A stretch of 7,000 bases of DNA from Zoogloeaceae bacterium (GTDB lineage Bacteria > Pseudomonadota > Gammaproteobacteria > Burkholderiales > Rhodocyclaceae), in the NCBI GenBank assembly GCA_031281985.1, contig JAITEO010000325.1:1-7000 (forward strand). Reading direction: 5' to 3'. Below, piece after piece: positions 1-6,949 of this stretch. A program made the position numbers and the translations under genes. The notes beneath the pieces are model-generated. The model did not search any database. It was not told the DNA's origin and worked only from the letters and a program-made list of their open reading frames with translations. Each line of letters opens with the position of its first letter. The first letter of the stretch is position 1.

Positions 1-691
1 GGCGCAGACCTTCCTGGCGTTCCCTGCCGCGGCAACCGCCATGCTCGACGATCTCCGCAAAGGACATAAACCAGGTGTCGTCCTCCAGCCCTCCCGCCGT
101 GACATACAGGACGATGCCCAGCATGAAGCGGGCATCGGCGTCATCCTGGGCGTCCCGCTCCAGGGCAGAAGAGGAATCCAGCACGTCCGATCCCTCGCCC
201 CAGCTCACTTGCCAGCCTTCGTCCCTGGCGCGTTCCTCCCGCGCGCACTCCTCGACGTTCAACCGCTCCGACGCATCCCGGTGCGCGCGTTTTTGCCACC
301 TTGCGGCCTCGATCTCGTTTTCCCCGAACGTGAGCGGCGCATACGGGCAAACCACCTCCTCGGCGGACGCATCCGTTTCCGGCTTGCCATGCAGCGCCGC
401 CATCGCCCGCTGCGCCTGGGCGTCCCCCTTTTCCGCCGCCGCCTGCAAGTTGCGCACGGCTTCTATCCTGCGCGCGCAGTCCTGGAGGGGCAAAGGCAGG
501 CGCGCAAGTTCCGAAGCGCCAAAGTCGGGCAGGATGCCGGGCGGCGGCTCGGCCACACGCCGCCAGGCGGCAATGCTCTCGGCGTCATCCGTCGAATCGC
601 CCAAGGCAGGACAAACGGCGGCAAGCGCGCAGAGCGCTATGATTACGACATGCTTCATGCCGCGCTGGCAGCCAGAATCGTCTGTTTTCAT
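1..691 (-). CDS. Secreted Sel1-like repeat protein, 3' end missing
   Basis: Partial gene: 230 codons are visible and the frame is still open at the left edge, so the C-terminus is unknown. The start at 691 overlaps the stop of the upstream gene as ATGA, which suggests translational coupling. A second ATG, codon 12 at 658, begins a cleaner signal peptide (MKHVVIIALCALAAVCPALG) and may be the true start; neither start has a strong ribosome binding site. The cysteine in the hydrophobic stretch is preceded by AAV, a poor lipobox, so I favour a Sec-exported soluble protein. After the signal, acidic Ala- and Glu-rich helices resemble degenerate Sel1/TPR-like units: one near residues 80-102 (AAAEKGDAQAQRAMAALHG), one near 126-145 (IEAARWQKRAHRDASERLN) and one near 182-196 (DADARFMLGIVLY). 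Sel1 repeats usually mediate protein contacts. Several cysteines in the exported part (residues 72, 115, 149, 220) could form disulfides. The specific function is unknown. Confidence 0.72.
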   Translation of the reverse strand, partial: MKTDDSGCQRGMKHVVIIALCALAAVCPALGDSTDDAESIAAWRRVAEPPPGILPDFGASELARLPLPLQDCARRIEAVRNLQAAAEKGDAQAQRAMAALHGKPETDASAEEVVCPYAPLTFGENEIEAARWQKRAHRDASERLNVEECAREERARDEGWQVSWGEGSDVLDSSSALERDAQDDADARFMLGIVLYVTAGGLEDDTWFMSFAEIVEHGGCRGRERQEGLR

Positions 692-1788
692 CCTGTTTTT
701 TCCCGCGTGAATTTTCGGAAGGTTTTCCAATACCGGTCCTTGTAGATGGTGTATTCGATGGGCAATAGATCCGAGTATTCGTCCTGAATCTGGTAGAAGA
801 GTTTGGAAATCCTGCGGAAATCCGTGCAGGCGAAGAACAGTTGCTTTTCGCCGTTGCCGGTTTCCCGGCCGATATACAGGCAGGTTTTGTCTTCCCGCAC
901 GCGGCCCTGCAAATCGTCCTCGATCTGGAACATGTGATCGCTGGTTTCCTTGTCCGGCATGCCGTTGTCGGCGGTGGATGCCGCATAGTCGATGTACAGG
1001 ATGGCAATCCACGGATAGGACGCCCGGTTCTTTATCCCCAGCAAGGTGGTATTGACGGCGGCCAGGATGGGATTTCCGTTTTGCAGCGCCCCTTCCAGCA
1101 GGGAGAAGGATTGCTGGTCTTCCTCCGGGATGACTTCTTCCGGCGCCTGTTCGCGCGCGCCTTCCTCTTGCCGCCTCGTCAGGAACGCGCCCAGTTCGCC
1201 GATGGGAAGGGCGCGCTGGCTTCGCCGGGGCTTGCCGACGACCTCGAAGTGGTCGATGCCGGTGGCAAACGCCAATTCTCCCAGGCAGCACCCCAAGAAA
1301 ATATCGACCCCCTTGGTGATTGCCGGAGCATTTTTCTTGTTCAGGCCGGCATGGAGAATGACGATGTTGGTTTCCGCCGGATATTTTTCATCGCGATCCG
1401 CATAGAAAGACAGGTTGTCCTTGTTGAAGACGTGGCCTTGCATTTCGATATGGAATTCTTCCATGTCCATGGCGGGCTTCAGGGCAATGAATTTCCAGCC
1501 TTCCAGCGCGGGCGCGCAGGCGACCAGTTCCTCGATGAAAACGAAATTCACGATATTGCCTTCCGCGGAGAAGATGAGTTCGGCCGTGTGTTCATCCGAC
1601 ATTCCCGCCAGGAAGTAATAGCAATCCGCCTTGATGTCATCGAGTTTTGCGGACATCCTGTCAAAGAAATCTTCATGGATGCCCGCGTTGTCTTTCTGGC
1701 CGAGGAGGGCAAAAAACGCTTTTTCGTGCTGCGCGAACCAGTCCCAGAACCGGTGATAGGCGCGCACGAAACGATCTGGATGGTGCAT
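688..1788 (-). CDS. Unknown protein with DUF695-like C-terminal domain
   Basis: A 366-residue soluble protein with no signal peptide or membrane segment. The ATG at 1788 follows an AAGGA-type ribosome binding site about 8 bases upstream. Two parts can be seen. Residues 10-205 begin with YHRFWDWFAQHEKAFF, then a region of alternating strands (TAELIFSAEGN, GWKFIALKPAMD, NLSFYADRDEKYP, IFLGCCLGELAFATGIDHFEVVG) that I recall from hypothetical proteins carrying DUF695. A charged linker (about 206-227, rich in Glu and Gln) leads to residues 240-365, which fit the DUF695 pattern: PWIAILYIDYA, then GMPDKE, then MFQIEDDLQ, a YIGRETGNGEKQLFFA strand pair and a final EYTIYKDRYWKTFR. DUF695 has no established biochemical role, and I see no catalytic motif. 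The gene lies 38 bases after leuA and overlaps the next gene by ATGA, so it is probably made together with that exported Sel1-like protein. The domain call is from memory of the pattern and was not searched. Confidence 0.8.
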   Translation of the reverse strand: MHHPDRFVRAYHRFWDWFAQHEKAFFALLGQKDNAGIHEDFFDRMSAKLDDIKADCYYFLAGMSDEHTAELIFSAEGNIVNFVFIEELVACAPALEGWKFIALKPAMDMEEFHIEMQGHVFNKDNLSFYADRDEKYPAETNIVILHAGLNKKNAPAITKGVDIFLGCCLGELAFATGIDHFEVVGKPRRSQRALPIGELGAFLTRRQEEGAREQAPEEVIPEEDQQSFSLLEGALQNGNPILAAVNTTLLGIKNRASYPWIAILYIDYAASTADNGMPDKETSDHMFQIEDDLQGRVREDKTCLYIGRETGNGEKQLFFACTDFRRISKLFYQIQDEYSDLLPIEYTIYKDRYWKTFRKFTREKTG

Positions 1789-1826
1789 GTTTCTTTTCCT
1801 TTTTGTCTTCTATGTCCGCCTTGTCG

Positions 1827-3368
1827 TCAAACGCTGCCTTTTTGCGGATCGAGCTTGTCTTCGCTGGAATGGAGCTTGTTCAGGGCGTTCAGGTAGGCTT
1901 TGATGGAGGCGATGACGATGTCCGTATCCGCGCCCTGGCCGTTTACGATGCGTCCATCCCGGGAGAGGCGCACGGTGACTTCGCCCTGCGCGTCGGTGCC
2001 GGTGGTGATGGCATTGACCGAATACAGCAGGAGTTGCGCCGCGCTGTGGACGATTTCCTCGATCGCCCGGAACGCCGCGTCGACCGGGCCGGAGCCATCG
2101 GCTTCCGCCTTCTGCTCTTCCTTGCCCACGCGCAGGGTTATCTGCGCGCGCGGCGTCTCGCCCGTTTCGGAGGCCACGCGCGAATAGTTGAGCCGGTAAT
2201 GCTCGGCGGCGGGCGTGAGCGCCTCATCGGAAATCAGCGCTTGCAGATCCTCGTCGAAAATCTCGTGCTTCTTGTCGGCCAGCGCCTTGAAGCGGGCAAA
2301 GGCGGCGTTCAGCGCTTCCTCGCTTTCCAGCACGATGCCCAGTTCGGCAAGGCGGCTCTTGAAGGCGTTGCGTCCCGAATGCTTGCCCAATACCAGCTTG
2401 TTCCGGCTCCAGCCCACGTCCTCGGCGCGCATGATTTCGTAGGTTTCCCGGTGTTTCAGCACGCCGTCCTGGTGGATGCCCGCTTCGTGCGCGAAGGCGT
2501 TGGCGCCGACGATGGCCTTGTTGGGCTGCACCGGATAGCCGGTAATCTGCGACACCAATTTGGACGCGGGCACGATCTGCGTGGTGTCGATACGGGTTCT
2601 CACCGGGAAAATGTCGGCGCGGGTACGAACGGCCATCACTACTTCTTCCAGCGAAGCGTTGCCTGCCCGCTCGCCCAGGCCGTTGATCGTGCATTCCACC
2701 TGGCGCGCGCCCGCCAGCACGGCGGAAAGCGAATTGGCGACCGCCAGTCCCAAATCGTTGTGGCAATGCACCGACCAGATCACGCGGTCGGCATTGGGCA
2801 CGCGCTCGATCAGGCGGCGCATCATGTCCGCGAAGGGTTGCGGCAGGGTGTAGCCCACGGTGTCCGGCACATTGATTGTCGTCGCCCCGGCATCGATGAC
2901 CGCTTCAAAAATGCGGCAGAGAAAATCCAGATCGGAGCGCCCCGCGTCCTCGGCGGAAAATTCCACGTCGTCGGTATGGCGGCGCGCCCAGCCAATGGCC
3001 TTGACCGCCTGCGCCAACACCTGTTCGGGCGTCATGCACAGCTTTTTTTCCATGTGGATGGGACTGGTGGCGATGAAGGTGTGGATGCGCTTTCTTTCTG
3101 CCGGAAGAATGGCTTCACCGGCGCGTTCGATATCCGGTTCATTGGCGCGGGCAAGCGAGCAGACGGTGGATTCCCGTATCGTTCCGGCAATTGCGCGGAT
3201 GGCCTCGAAGTCGCCGGGGGAAGCGGCGGCGAATCCGGCCTCGATGACATCCACGCGCATTTTTTCCAGTTGGCGGGCAACGCGGATTTTTTCTTCCCGC
3301 GTCATGGAAGCGCCGGGGCTTTGCTCGCCGTCGCGCAAGGTGGTATCGAAAATGATCAGGGGCTGCAT
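1827..3368 (-). CDS. leuA: 2-isopropylmalate synthase
   Basis: Commits 2-ketoisovalerate to leucine synthesis by condensing it with acetyl-CoA to give 2-isopropylmalate; a cytoplasmic, metal-dependent enzyme. The 513-residue length is normal for the bacterial enzyme. Visible landmarks are [13 protein letters not shown] (7-19, with the metal and substrate Asp13), the metal-binding HCHNDLGLA (201-209, His201 and His203), [17 protein letters not shown] (230-246), [12 protein letters not shown] (291-302), and the C-terminal regulatory domain from about residue 390 with [10 protein letters not shown] (424-433) and [20 protein letters not shown] (477-496). The last domain binds leucine in the family, so feedback inhibition is expected. 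The ATG at 3368 has GGAG about 9 bases upstream. The frame stays open further upstream, but that part runs through another gene and lacks LeuA sequence. It sits 29 bases after the small membrane-protein gene. No leucine leader or attenuator is visible in that gap. Confidence 0.97.
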   Translation of the reverse strand: MQPLIIFDTTLRDGEQSPGASMTREEKIRVARQLEKMRVDVIEAGFAAASPGDFEAIRAIAGTIRESTVCSLARANEPDIERAGEAILPAERKRIHTFIATSPIHMEKKLCMTPEQVLAQAVKAIGWARRHTDDVEFSAEDAGRSDLDFLCRIFEAVIDAGATTINVPDTVGYTLPQPFADMMRRLIERVPNADRVIWSVHCHNDLGLAVANSLSAVLAGARQVECTINGLGERAGNASLEEVVMAVRTRADIFPVRTRIDTTQIVPASKLVSQITGYPVQPNKAIVGANAFAHEAGIHQDGVLKHRETYEIMRAEDVGWSRNKLVLGKHSGRNAFKSRLAELGIVLESEEALNAAFARFKALADKKHEIFDEDLQALISDEALTPAAEHYRLNYSRVASETGETPRAQITLRVGKEEQKAEADGSGPVDAAFRAIEEIVHSAAQLLLYSVNAITTGTDAQGEVTVRLSRDGRIVNGQGADTDIVIASIKAYLNALNKLHSSEDKLDPQKGSV

Positions 3369-3397
3369 GGAAGACTCCAGAAGGACAAGGGCGCGTT

Positions 3398-3886
3398 TTA
3401 TCCGCGCGAATCGAACAAGAACTCGACAATCGTCTGGCGGCGCTGGTTGGTGATACGGAATTCGGCGCGCCAGCGCATGCGGCCGGTGACGCAGATGTGC
3501 AGGGTGGCCTGCCCGATGAACTGGTCGGGCGCGATCTTCTGCAACGGCACGGGATCGAAGGGCATTTCCATGTTGACGCCGGAAAGGGTCAGCAGCGCGC
3601 TTTGCGCCGGAACGTCCCGCAAAATGAGCCGCACGGTCAAGGGTTGCAGGAGCGCCAGCGGGCGCGGCGCGAGTTCGGCGATGAGCGCGCCGCCGCCGGG
3701 CACTTCGACGCGGCAGGGCGTCTGGTTCAGATCGCAGGCATCCGGCGGCAGGCGCGTAATCTCCAACGCGTCTTCGCGCGCATCCGTCCATTGTCCGCCA
3801 TGCCAGAACCAGCGCCCCGCAAGAAAGATCGACAACAGGAGCAGCAAGGCGGCCAGGATGGAGAGGAAAATCTTCCGGCGCGTCAT
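3398..3886 (-). CDS. Small membrane-anchored protein of unknown function
   Basis: A 162-residue protein whose start overlaps the dut stop as ATGA (ATG at 3886), so translation is likely coupled to dut; a GGGACGGAA stretch just before the ATG can serve as binding site. The N-terminus is a positively charged MTRRK followed by one strongly hydrophobic segment (residues 6-24), then a Trp-rich boundary (RWFWHGGQW, 25-33). This suggests one membrane anchor with about 130 residues in the periplasm. The exported part has a likely cysteine pair (Cys51 and Cys58, CDLNQTPC), a predicted beta-rich middle ([27 protein letters not shown]), and an end containing [15 protein letters not shown] with Cys132. 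The pattern of two cysteines, GVNMxM and C-x-x-GRMxWxA looks like a conserved beta/gammaproteobacterial hypothetical family, but I cannot name it. It may be a beta-sandwich domain. Nothing ties it to dUTP or leucine metabolism except position. Confidence 0.85.
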   Translation of the reverse strand: MTRRKIFLSILAALLLLLSIFLAGRWFWHGGQWTDAREDALEITRLPPDACDLNQTPCRVEVPGGGALIAELAPRPLALLQPLTVRLILRDVPAQSALLTLSGVNMEMPFDPVPLQKIAPDQFIGQATLHICVTGRMRWRAEFRITNQRRQTIVEFLFDSRG

Positions 3887-4347
3887 TTCCGTCCCGTGCT
3901 GCCAAAGCCGCCCGCGCCGCGCGCCGAGGGCGTGAATTCGTCGACGATACGCAGACCGACCTGCAACACCGGCACGACGACCAGTTGCGCGATGCGCTCC
4001 AGCGGCTCGATGACGAATGCCTGGCTGCCGCGATTCCAGGCGGAAACCATGATTTCGCCCTGGTAGTCGGAGTCGATAAGCCCGACCAGGTTGCCCAGCA
4101 CGATGCCATGCTTGTGTCCCAGGCCGGAGCGCGGCAGCACCAGCGCGGCCAGTCCGGGATCGTCCAGATGGATGGCCATGCCGGTCGGAATGAGCAGGGT
4201 CTGGCCAGGAAGAAGCTGCGCAGGCGCATCGATGCAGGCGCGCAAATCCAGTCCGGCCGCGCCCGCCGAGGCGTAATGCGGCGGATCGTCCCTGAGGCGC
4301 GCATCCAGTATCTTGATATCCATGTGTTTCTTTTCGGTTGCCATCAT
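3883..4347 (-). CDS. dut: Deoxyuridine 5'-triphosphate nucleotidohydrolase (dUTPase)
   Basis: Hydrolyses dUTP to dUMP and pyrophosphate, keeping uracil out of DNA and supplying dUMP for thymidylate synthesis. It belongs to the homotrimeric dUTPase family, and all five motifs are present: AGLDLRA (31-37), [10 protein letters not shown] (72-81), [10 protein letters not shown] (89-98, with the catalytic Asp within it), PLERIAQLV (115-123) and the C-terminal lid [10 protein letters not shown] (143-152). Length is 154 residues, as in the bacterial family. Motif 4 has Leu where E. coli has Gly (PGERIAQ), a variant I recall from betaproteobacteria. The start at 4347 overlaps the coaBC stop as ATGA and has GGAG about 7 bases upstream. 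The next codon is also ATG, and Met9 (4323) is where closest similarity to other dUTPases begins, so a short N-terminal extension is possible. The coaBC-dut pairing is widely conserved in proteobacteria. Confidence 0.97.
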   Translation of the reverse strand: MMATEKKHMDIKILDARLRDDPPHYASAGAAGLDLRACIDAPAQLLPGQTLLIPTGMAIHLDDPGLAALVLPRSGLGHKHGIVLGNLVGLIDSDYQGEIMVSAWNRGSQAFVIEPLERIAQLVVVPVLQVGLRIVDEFTPSARGAGGFGSTGRK

Positions 4348-5528
4348 TTTTTCTCCATCAATGCCAGGATATGCGCCATCAACTGGCGGGCTATCTGTGT
4401 CTTCGGGGCGGCGGGCAAGGGATGACCGCCCGCATCGTCGAACAGGATGACGCGATTCGTTTCGCCGCCGAACCCTTCCTGGATGAGATTGCCGACGATG
4501 AGCGGAATATTCTTGCGCACGCGTTTTTGCTGGGCGTAGTCTTCCAGATGCTCGCTTTCGGCGGCAAAGCCCACGCAAAACGGGGGACGCGGCAAGGCGG
4601 CGACTTCGGCGAGGATGTCGGGATTTTGCACCAGGCGAATCTCTGGCGGGACGCCCGCGCTCTTTTTCAGCTTTTGCGGCGCAACCTGCTCGGCGCGATA
4701 ATCGGCGACGGCGGCAACGGCGATGAAGATATCCGCCTCCGCCGCCCGTTGCAGGACGGCGGCGCGCATTTCCAGCGCGCTCTGCACGAAAATGCGCAAG
4801 ACCTGCATGGGCGCGGGACGCGCGACCGGGCCGGAAACCAGCGTGACCTCCGCCCCCGCCTGCGCGGCAGCGCGCGCCACGGCATAGCCCATGCAGCCGG
4901 AAGACAGATTGGTAAGCCCGCGCACCGGATCGATGGCCTCGAAGGTGGGTCCCGCCGTGAGCAGGACTTTCTTTCCCGCCAGCGACTTGGGCGTAAAGAA
5001 GGCGCACAGGGCTTCCAGCAGGGCTTCCGGCTCCAGCATCCTGCCCTCGCCTTCTTCGCCGCAAGCCTGCACGCCCGCGGCGGGGCCGAGACAGGTTATG
5101 CCATCCTGGCGCAGGATTTCCAGATTGCGCCGCGTTGCCGGGTTCTCCCACATCTGCCGGTTCATGGCGGGCGCAACCAGCAAGGGACAATCGCGCGCCA
5201 GGGAGAGCGCGGCGAGCAGGTCGTCGGCGCGCCCCTGCGCTAACCGGGCGATGAAATCCGCCGTCGCGGGCGCAACCAGGATGGCGTCCGCCGCGCGCGT
5301 GAGATCGATGTGCGCCATGGGACTGTCCGCCGCCCACATGTCGGTCAACACGGGCTTGCCGGAAAGGGCGGCAAAGGTGGCCGGGCCGACGAAGCGGGTT
5401 GCGGCGTCGGTCATCACTACCCGCGCCGTCGCGCCCGCGCCCGCAAGCAGCCGCAACAAGGCCGCCGCCTTGTACGCCGCCACGCTGCCCGTCACCCCCA
5501 ATACAATCCGCTTGCCTTCCAGTTCCAT
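4344..5528 (-). CDS. coaBC: Bifunctional phosphopantothenoylcysteine decarboxylase / phosphopantothenate-cysteine ligase
   Basis: Carries out two successive steps of coenzyme A synthesis: CoaB joins 4'-phosphopantothenate to cysteine using CTP, and CoaC, an FMN enzyme, decarboxylates the product to 4'-phosphopantetheine. The 394-residue protein has the CoaC half first: [12 protein letters not shown] (11-22, flavin fold), active His73 (MAHIDL), [14 protein letters not shown] (86-99), PAMNRQMW (120-127) and the Cys156 lid ([12 protein letters not shown]). CoaB follows: [13 protein letters not shown] (191-203), TNLSSGCMG (206-214), SGP (232-234), AAVADYR (272-278) and KLKK (286-289). Position 212 is Cys where the family normally has Lys or Arg (SSGKMG). 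The ATG at 5528 matches the usual family start ([14 protein letters not shown]) and follows a GTGGTGG stretch. Earlier in-frame ATGs up to 5687 add residues unlike CoaBC and would use up the divergent promoter region. First gene of the leftward set, overlapping dut by ATGA. Confidence 0.97.
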   Translation of the reverse strand: MELEGKRIVLGVTGSVAAYKAAALLRLLAGAGATARVVMTDAATRFVGPATFAALSGKPVLTDMWAADSPMAHIDLTRAADAILVAPATADFIARLAQGRADDLLAALSLARDCPLLVAPAMNRQMWENPATRRNLEILRQDGITCLGPAAGVQACGEEGEGRMLEPEALLEALCAFFTPKSLAGKKVLLTAGPTFEAIDPVRGLTNLSSGCMGYAVARAAAQAGAEVTLVSGPVARPAPMQVLRIFVQSALEMRAAVLQRAAEADIFIAVAAVADYRAEQVAPQKLKKSAGVPPEIRLVQNPDILAEVAALPRPPFCVGFAAESEHLEDYAQQKRVRKNIPLIVGNLIQEGFGGETNRVILFDDAGGHPLPAAPKTQIARQLMAHILALMEKK

Positions 5529-5562
5529 CGTCCACCACATCCCGGGAAAATCAAAGGCTGCC

Positions 5563-5568
5563 ATTTTA
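5563..5568 (-). promoter_or_regulatory. Possible -10 box for the coaBC gene set
   Basis: On the minus strand this reads TAAAAT, five of six matches to the sigma70 -10 consensus, which would put the transcript start about 28 bases before the coaBC ATG. No good -35 box lies 16-19 bases upstream, so support is weak. It is the best candidate I see in the divergent region for leftward transcription. Confidence 0.3.
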
Positions 5569-5642
5569 GCCGTTTGCGCGCGGCAATTGCGCCTTTGATG
5601 CGCGGACAAAACGAAATACCCTCCCCAAAATGCAAAACAGGC

Positions 5643-5672
5643 TTGCCAGGAAAGGACAGGTGAGGATAGAAT
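5643..5672 (+). promoter_or_regulatory. Sigma70-type promoter for rpmB-rpmG
   Basis: TTGCCA at 5643-5648 (five of six to TTGACA) and TAGAAT at 5667-5672 (five of six to TATAAT) are separated by 18 bases. Transcription would start near 5679, leaving a leader of roughly 36 bases before the rpmB ATG. The leader holds a GGAG ribosome binding site. No riboswitch-like structure is visible. The assignment is by consensus only. Confidence 0.6.
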
Positions 5673-5714
5673 GCTTGGCTTTTCCAAATCGTATTTTCAT
5701 CTGGAGCAACAATC

Positions 5715-5948
5715 ATGGCGCGAGTCTGCCAAGTGACGGGCAAGGCCCCAATGGTAGGGAACAAGGTTTCCCACGCCAACAACAAAACCAAGCGTCGTTT
5801 CCTGCCGAACCTGCAGTACCGCCGCTTCTGGGTTGAAACCGAAAATCGTTTCGTGCGTCTGCGCGTTTCCAGCGCCGGACTGCGCCTCATCGACAAAAAA
5901 GGGATCGATGACGTGCTCTCCGACCTGCGCAGCCGCGGCGAACTCTAA
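5715..5948 (+). CDS. rpmB: 50S ribosomal protein L28
   Basis: A small basic protein of the large ribosomal subunit. The 77-residue product starts [20 protein letters not shown] and continues with [19 protein letters not shown] and the conserved [18 protein letters not shown], an end-to-end match in length and pattern to proteobacterial L28 (77-78 residues). It has a single cysteine (Cys5), so it lacks the paired zinc cysteines found in some other bacterial L28 forms. The ATG has GGAG about 10 bases upstream. It is followed 17 bases later by rpmG and shares its promoter. In E. coli the same pair is divergent from dfp-dut but with radC between; here radC is absent. Confidence 0.98.
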   Translation: MARVCQVTGKAPMVGNKVSHANNKTKRRFLPNLQYRRFWVETENRFVRLRVSSAGLRLIDKKGIDDVLSDLRSRGEL

Positions 5949-5965
5949 CGCAAAGGAGAACGAAC

Positions 5966-6133
5966 ATGGCCAAAGGCGGACGCGAAAAAATCAAACTGGA
6001 ATCCACGGCGGGAACCGGACACTTCTATACGACTTCCAAGAACAAGCGCACCACGCCCGAAAAGCTGGAGTTCCTGAAGTACGACCCGAAAGCAAGAAAA
6101 CACGTGCTGTACAAGGAAATCAAGCTGAAATAA
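5966..6133 (+). CDS. rpmG: 50S ribosomal protein L33
   Basis: A 55-residue large-subunit ribosomal protein, the exact length of the E. coli protein, starting [20 protein letters not shown] and containing [15 protein letters not shown] and a Lys-rich C-terminus ending KEIKLK. It has no cysteine at all, so it is the zinc-free (C-) type of L33 rather than the CxxC zinc-ribbon type. An AGGAG site about 9 bases upstream of the ATG at 5966 is among the strongest ribosome binding sites in the window, fitting high expression. It is cotranscribed with rpmB and followed by an intrinsic terminator. Confidence 0.98.
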   Translation: MAKGGREKIKLESTAGTGHFYTTSKNKRTTPEKLEFLKYDPKARKHVLYKEIKLK

Positions 6134-6177
6134 AGGGGGCGTCAAAAAGTACCCCCCACGGTGCGGAGAGAACAAAT

Positions 6178-6203
6178 AAGCAGGCGCAAGGCCTGCTTTT
6201 TTT
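6178..6203 (+). terminator. Intrinsic terminator after rpmG, possibly bidirectional
   Basis: An 8-bp perfect stem (AAGCAGGC at 6178-6185 with GCCTGCTT at 6191-6198) encloses a 5-base loop GCAAG and runs into a T tract ending at 6203. It lies 45 bases after the rpmG stop. On the opposite strand the stem is followed by TTATTTGTT, moderately U-rich in RNA, so it may also stop transcripts coming from the convergent dsbB, whose stop codon is 70 bases away. Confidence 0.88.
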
Positions 6204-6272
6204 GTGTGGGAAAGTTTCGCGCGAAAAAGACAGGTAACGCTCAAGACCGGACGCGCAACACCCGCGAGCGCA

Positions 6273-6857
6273 TCAGTACGCCGCTGTCGTGCGGCGCGGC
6301 AGTAGGACAAACCAGGTCAGGAAGAGGCCGTAGCCCAAGAAGGCGATGGCGGACAGGTTGGCGAGCGACAGGCCGAACAGCGTCCATTCCTTGCTGCTGC
6401 ACGAACCGATGGCAAGGAAGAATTCCGGCAACACCGGGCCGTTATCCATCCAGTACTCGCCCAAGGCTGCCACCAGCCGCTCGATCGGCCCCGGATCCGT
6501 GAAGCTGCATTCCGCAACCAGATTGGGCACGGCTTGCATCAGGGTCTGGTAGATCGCAACGCCCAGCCCCAGCAGACAGATCAGCACCAGCGGCGCGCCC
6601 AGGAGGCGATAATTGCGCCGCCCTTCCCAGGTCTCCACGGAAAACGGCGGCAGGGCGAACACCAGCGACAGCGTCCCCAAGAGGATGTACAGCAAACGCT
6701 GAAAAATGCACAGCGGACAGGGACTCAAATGTTCCCATTCCTGGAGCTGCCAGCAAAAGAGCAGCAGTGACCACACCGACACGCCCACCAGCAGAAGCGC
6801 CGGACGCGGCGTCATGACAAGGATGCGGCGCGCGGCTTTGCGCAAGAGATCGAACAT
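6273..6857 (-). CDS. dsbB: Disulfide bond formation protein B (quinone-linked oxidase of DsbA)
   Basis: Inner-membrane protein that reoxidises the periplasmic thiol oxidase DsbA and passes electrons to quinone. The 194-residue protein has four hydrophobic segments (about 19-37, 55-70, 85-105 and 162-184), the usual DsbB topology. The first periplasmic loop carries the redox pair Cys47-Pro-Leu-Cys50 (SPCPLCIFQR) with the conserved quinone-contact Arg54. The second loop carries Cys117 (VAECSF) and Cys153 (IGSCSSKEW), the pair that exchanges with DsbA. The ATG at 6857 was chosen because the protein from there has family length; the 35 residues upstream in frame are unlike DsbB. The start has no clear Shine-Dalgarno sequence, and Met15 is a less likely alternative because it leaves almost no residues before the first membrane segment. 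The gene stands alone, convergent to rpmG. Its promoter should lie in 6858-6949, where I found no convincing boxes. Confidence 0.95.
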   Translation of the reverse strand: MFDLLRKAARRILVMTPRPALLLVGVSVWSLLLFCWQLQEWEHLSPCPLCIFQRLLYILLGTLSLVFALPPFSVETWEGRRNYRLLGAPLVLICLLGLGVAIYQTLMQAVPNLVAECSFTDPGPIERLVAALGEYWMDNGPVLPEFFLAIGSCSSKEWTLFGLSLANLSAIAFLGYGLFLTWFVLLPRRTTAAY

Positions 6858-6949
6858 CGTGAAGACCCGAAGAAAAGGATACGCCGCATATGGTAGCAGG
6901 GGCGCAATCAGAAGTGGAGGAAACAAACAAGGCGCTACCGCTTGCCGTC

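Noticed and set aside
41..745. Plus-strand open frames opposite the Sel1-like gene
   Set aside because: They are antisense to a gene with a signal peptide and ATGA coupling, and they lack recognisable domains or a convincing start context.
1789..1826. Possible terminator between leuA and the DUF695-like gene
   Set aside because: There is no inverted repeat in these 38 bases; the purine-rich stretch is explained by the ribosome binding site of the next gene.
841..1896. A 351-codon plus-strand frame opposite the DUF695-like gene
   Set aside because: It is antisense to a protein with domain similarity and a good ribosome binding site. The sequence on the plus strand shows no family pattern.
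1647..3935. A 762-codon open frame on the plus strand opposite leuA
   Set aside because: It runs antisense through the well-supported leuA and the small membrane-protein gene. Its composition (Arg, Gly, His, Ala rich, no domain) is typical of antisense frames in high-GC DNA.
3369..4304. In-frame 5' extension of leuA to 4304
   Set aside because: The extra 312 codons overlap dut and the small membrane-protein gene in another frame and contain no LeuA-like sequence. The start at 3368 has a ribosome binding site and matches the family N-terminus.
4338..5243. A 301-codon plus-strand frame opposite coaBC
   Set aside because: CoaBC motifs are intact on the minus strand, so this frame is a by-product of high GC.
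4348..5538. In-frame 5' extension of dut across coaBC, giving a possible fusion
   Set aside because: The upstream part is the out-of-frame reading of coaBC, low in complexity and rich in Gly and Arg. The dUTPase alone has normal length and its own binding site.
5529..5687. Longer CoaBC start adding 53 residues
   Set aside because: The added residues do not resemble CoaBC and would overlap the rpmB promoter. The start at 5528 gives the usual N-terminus.
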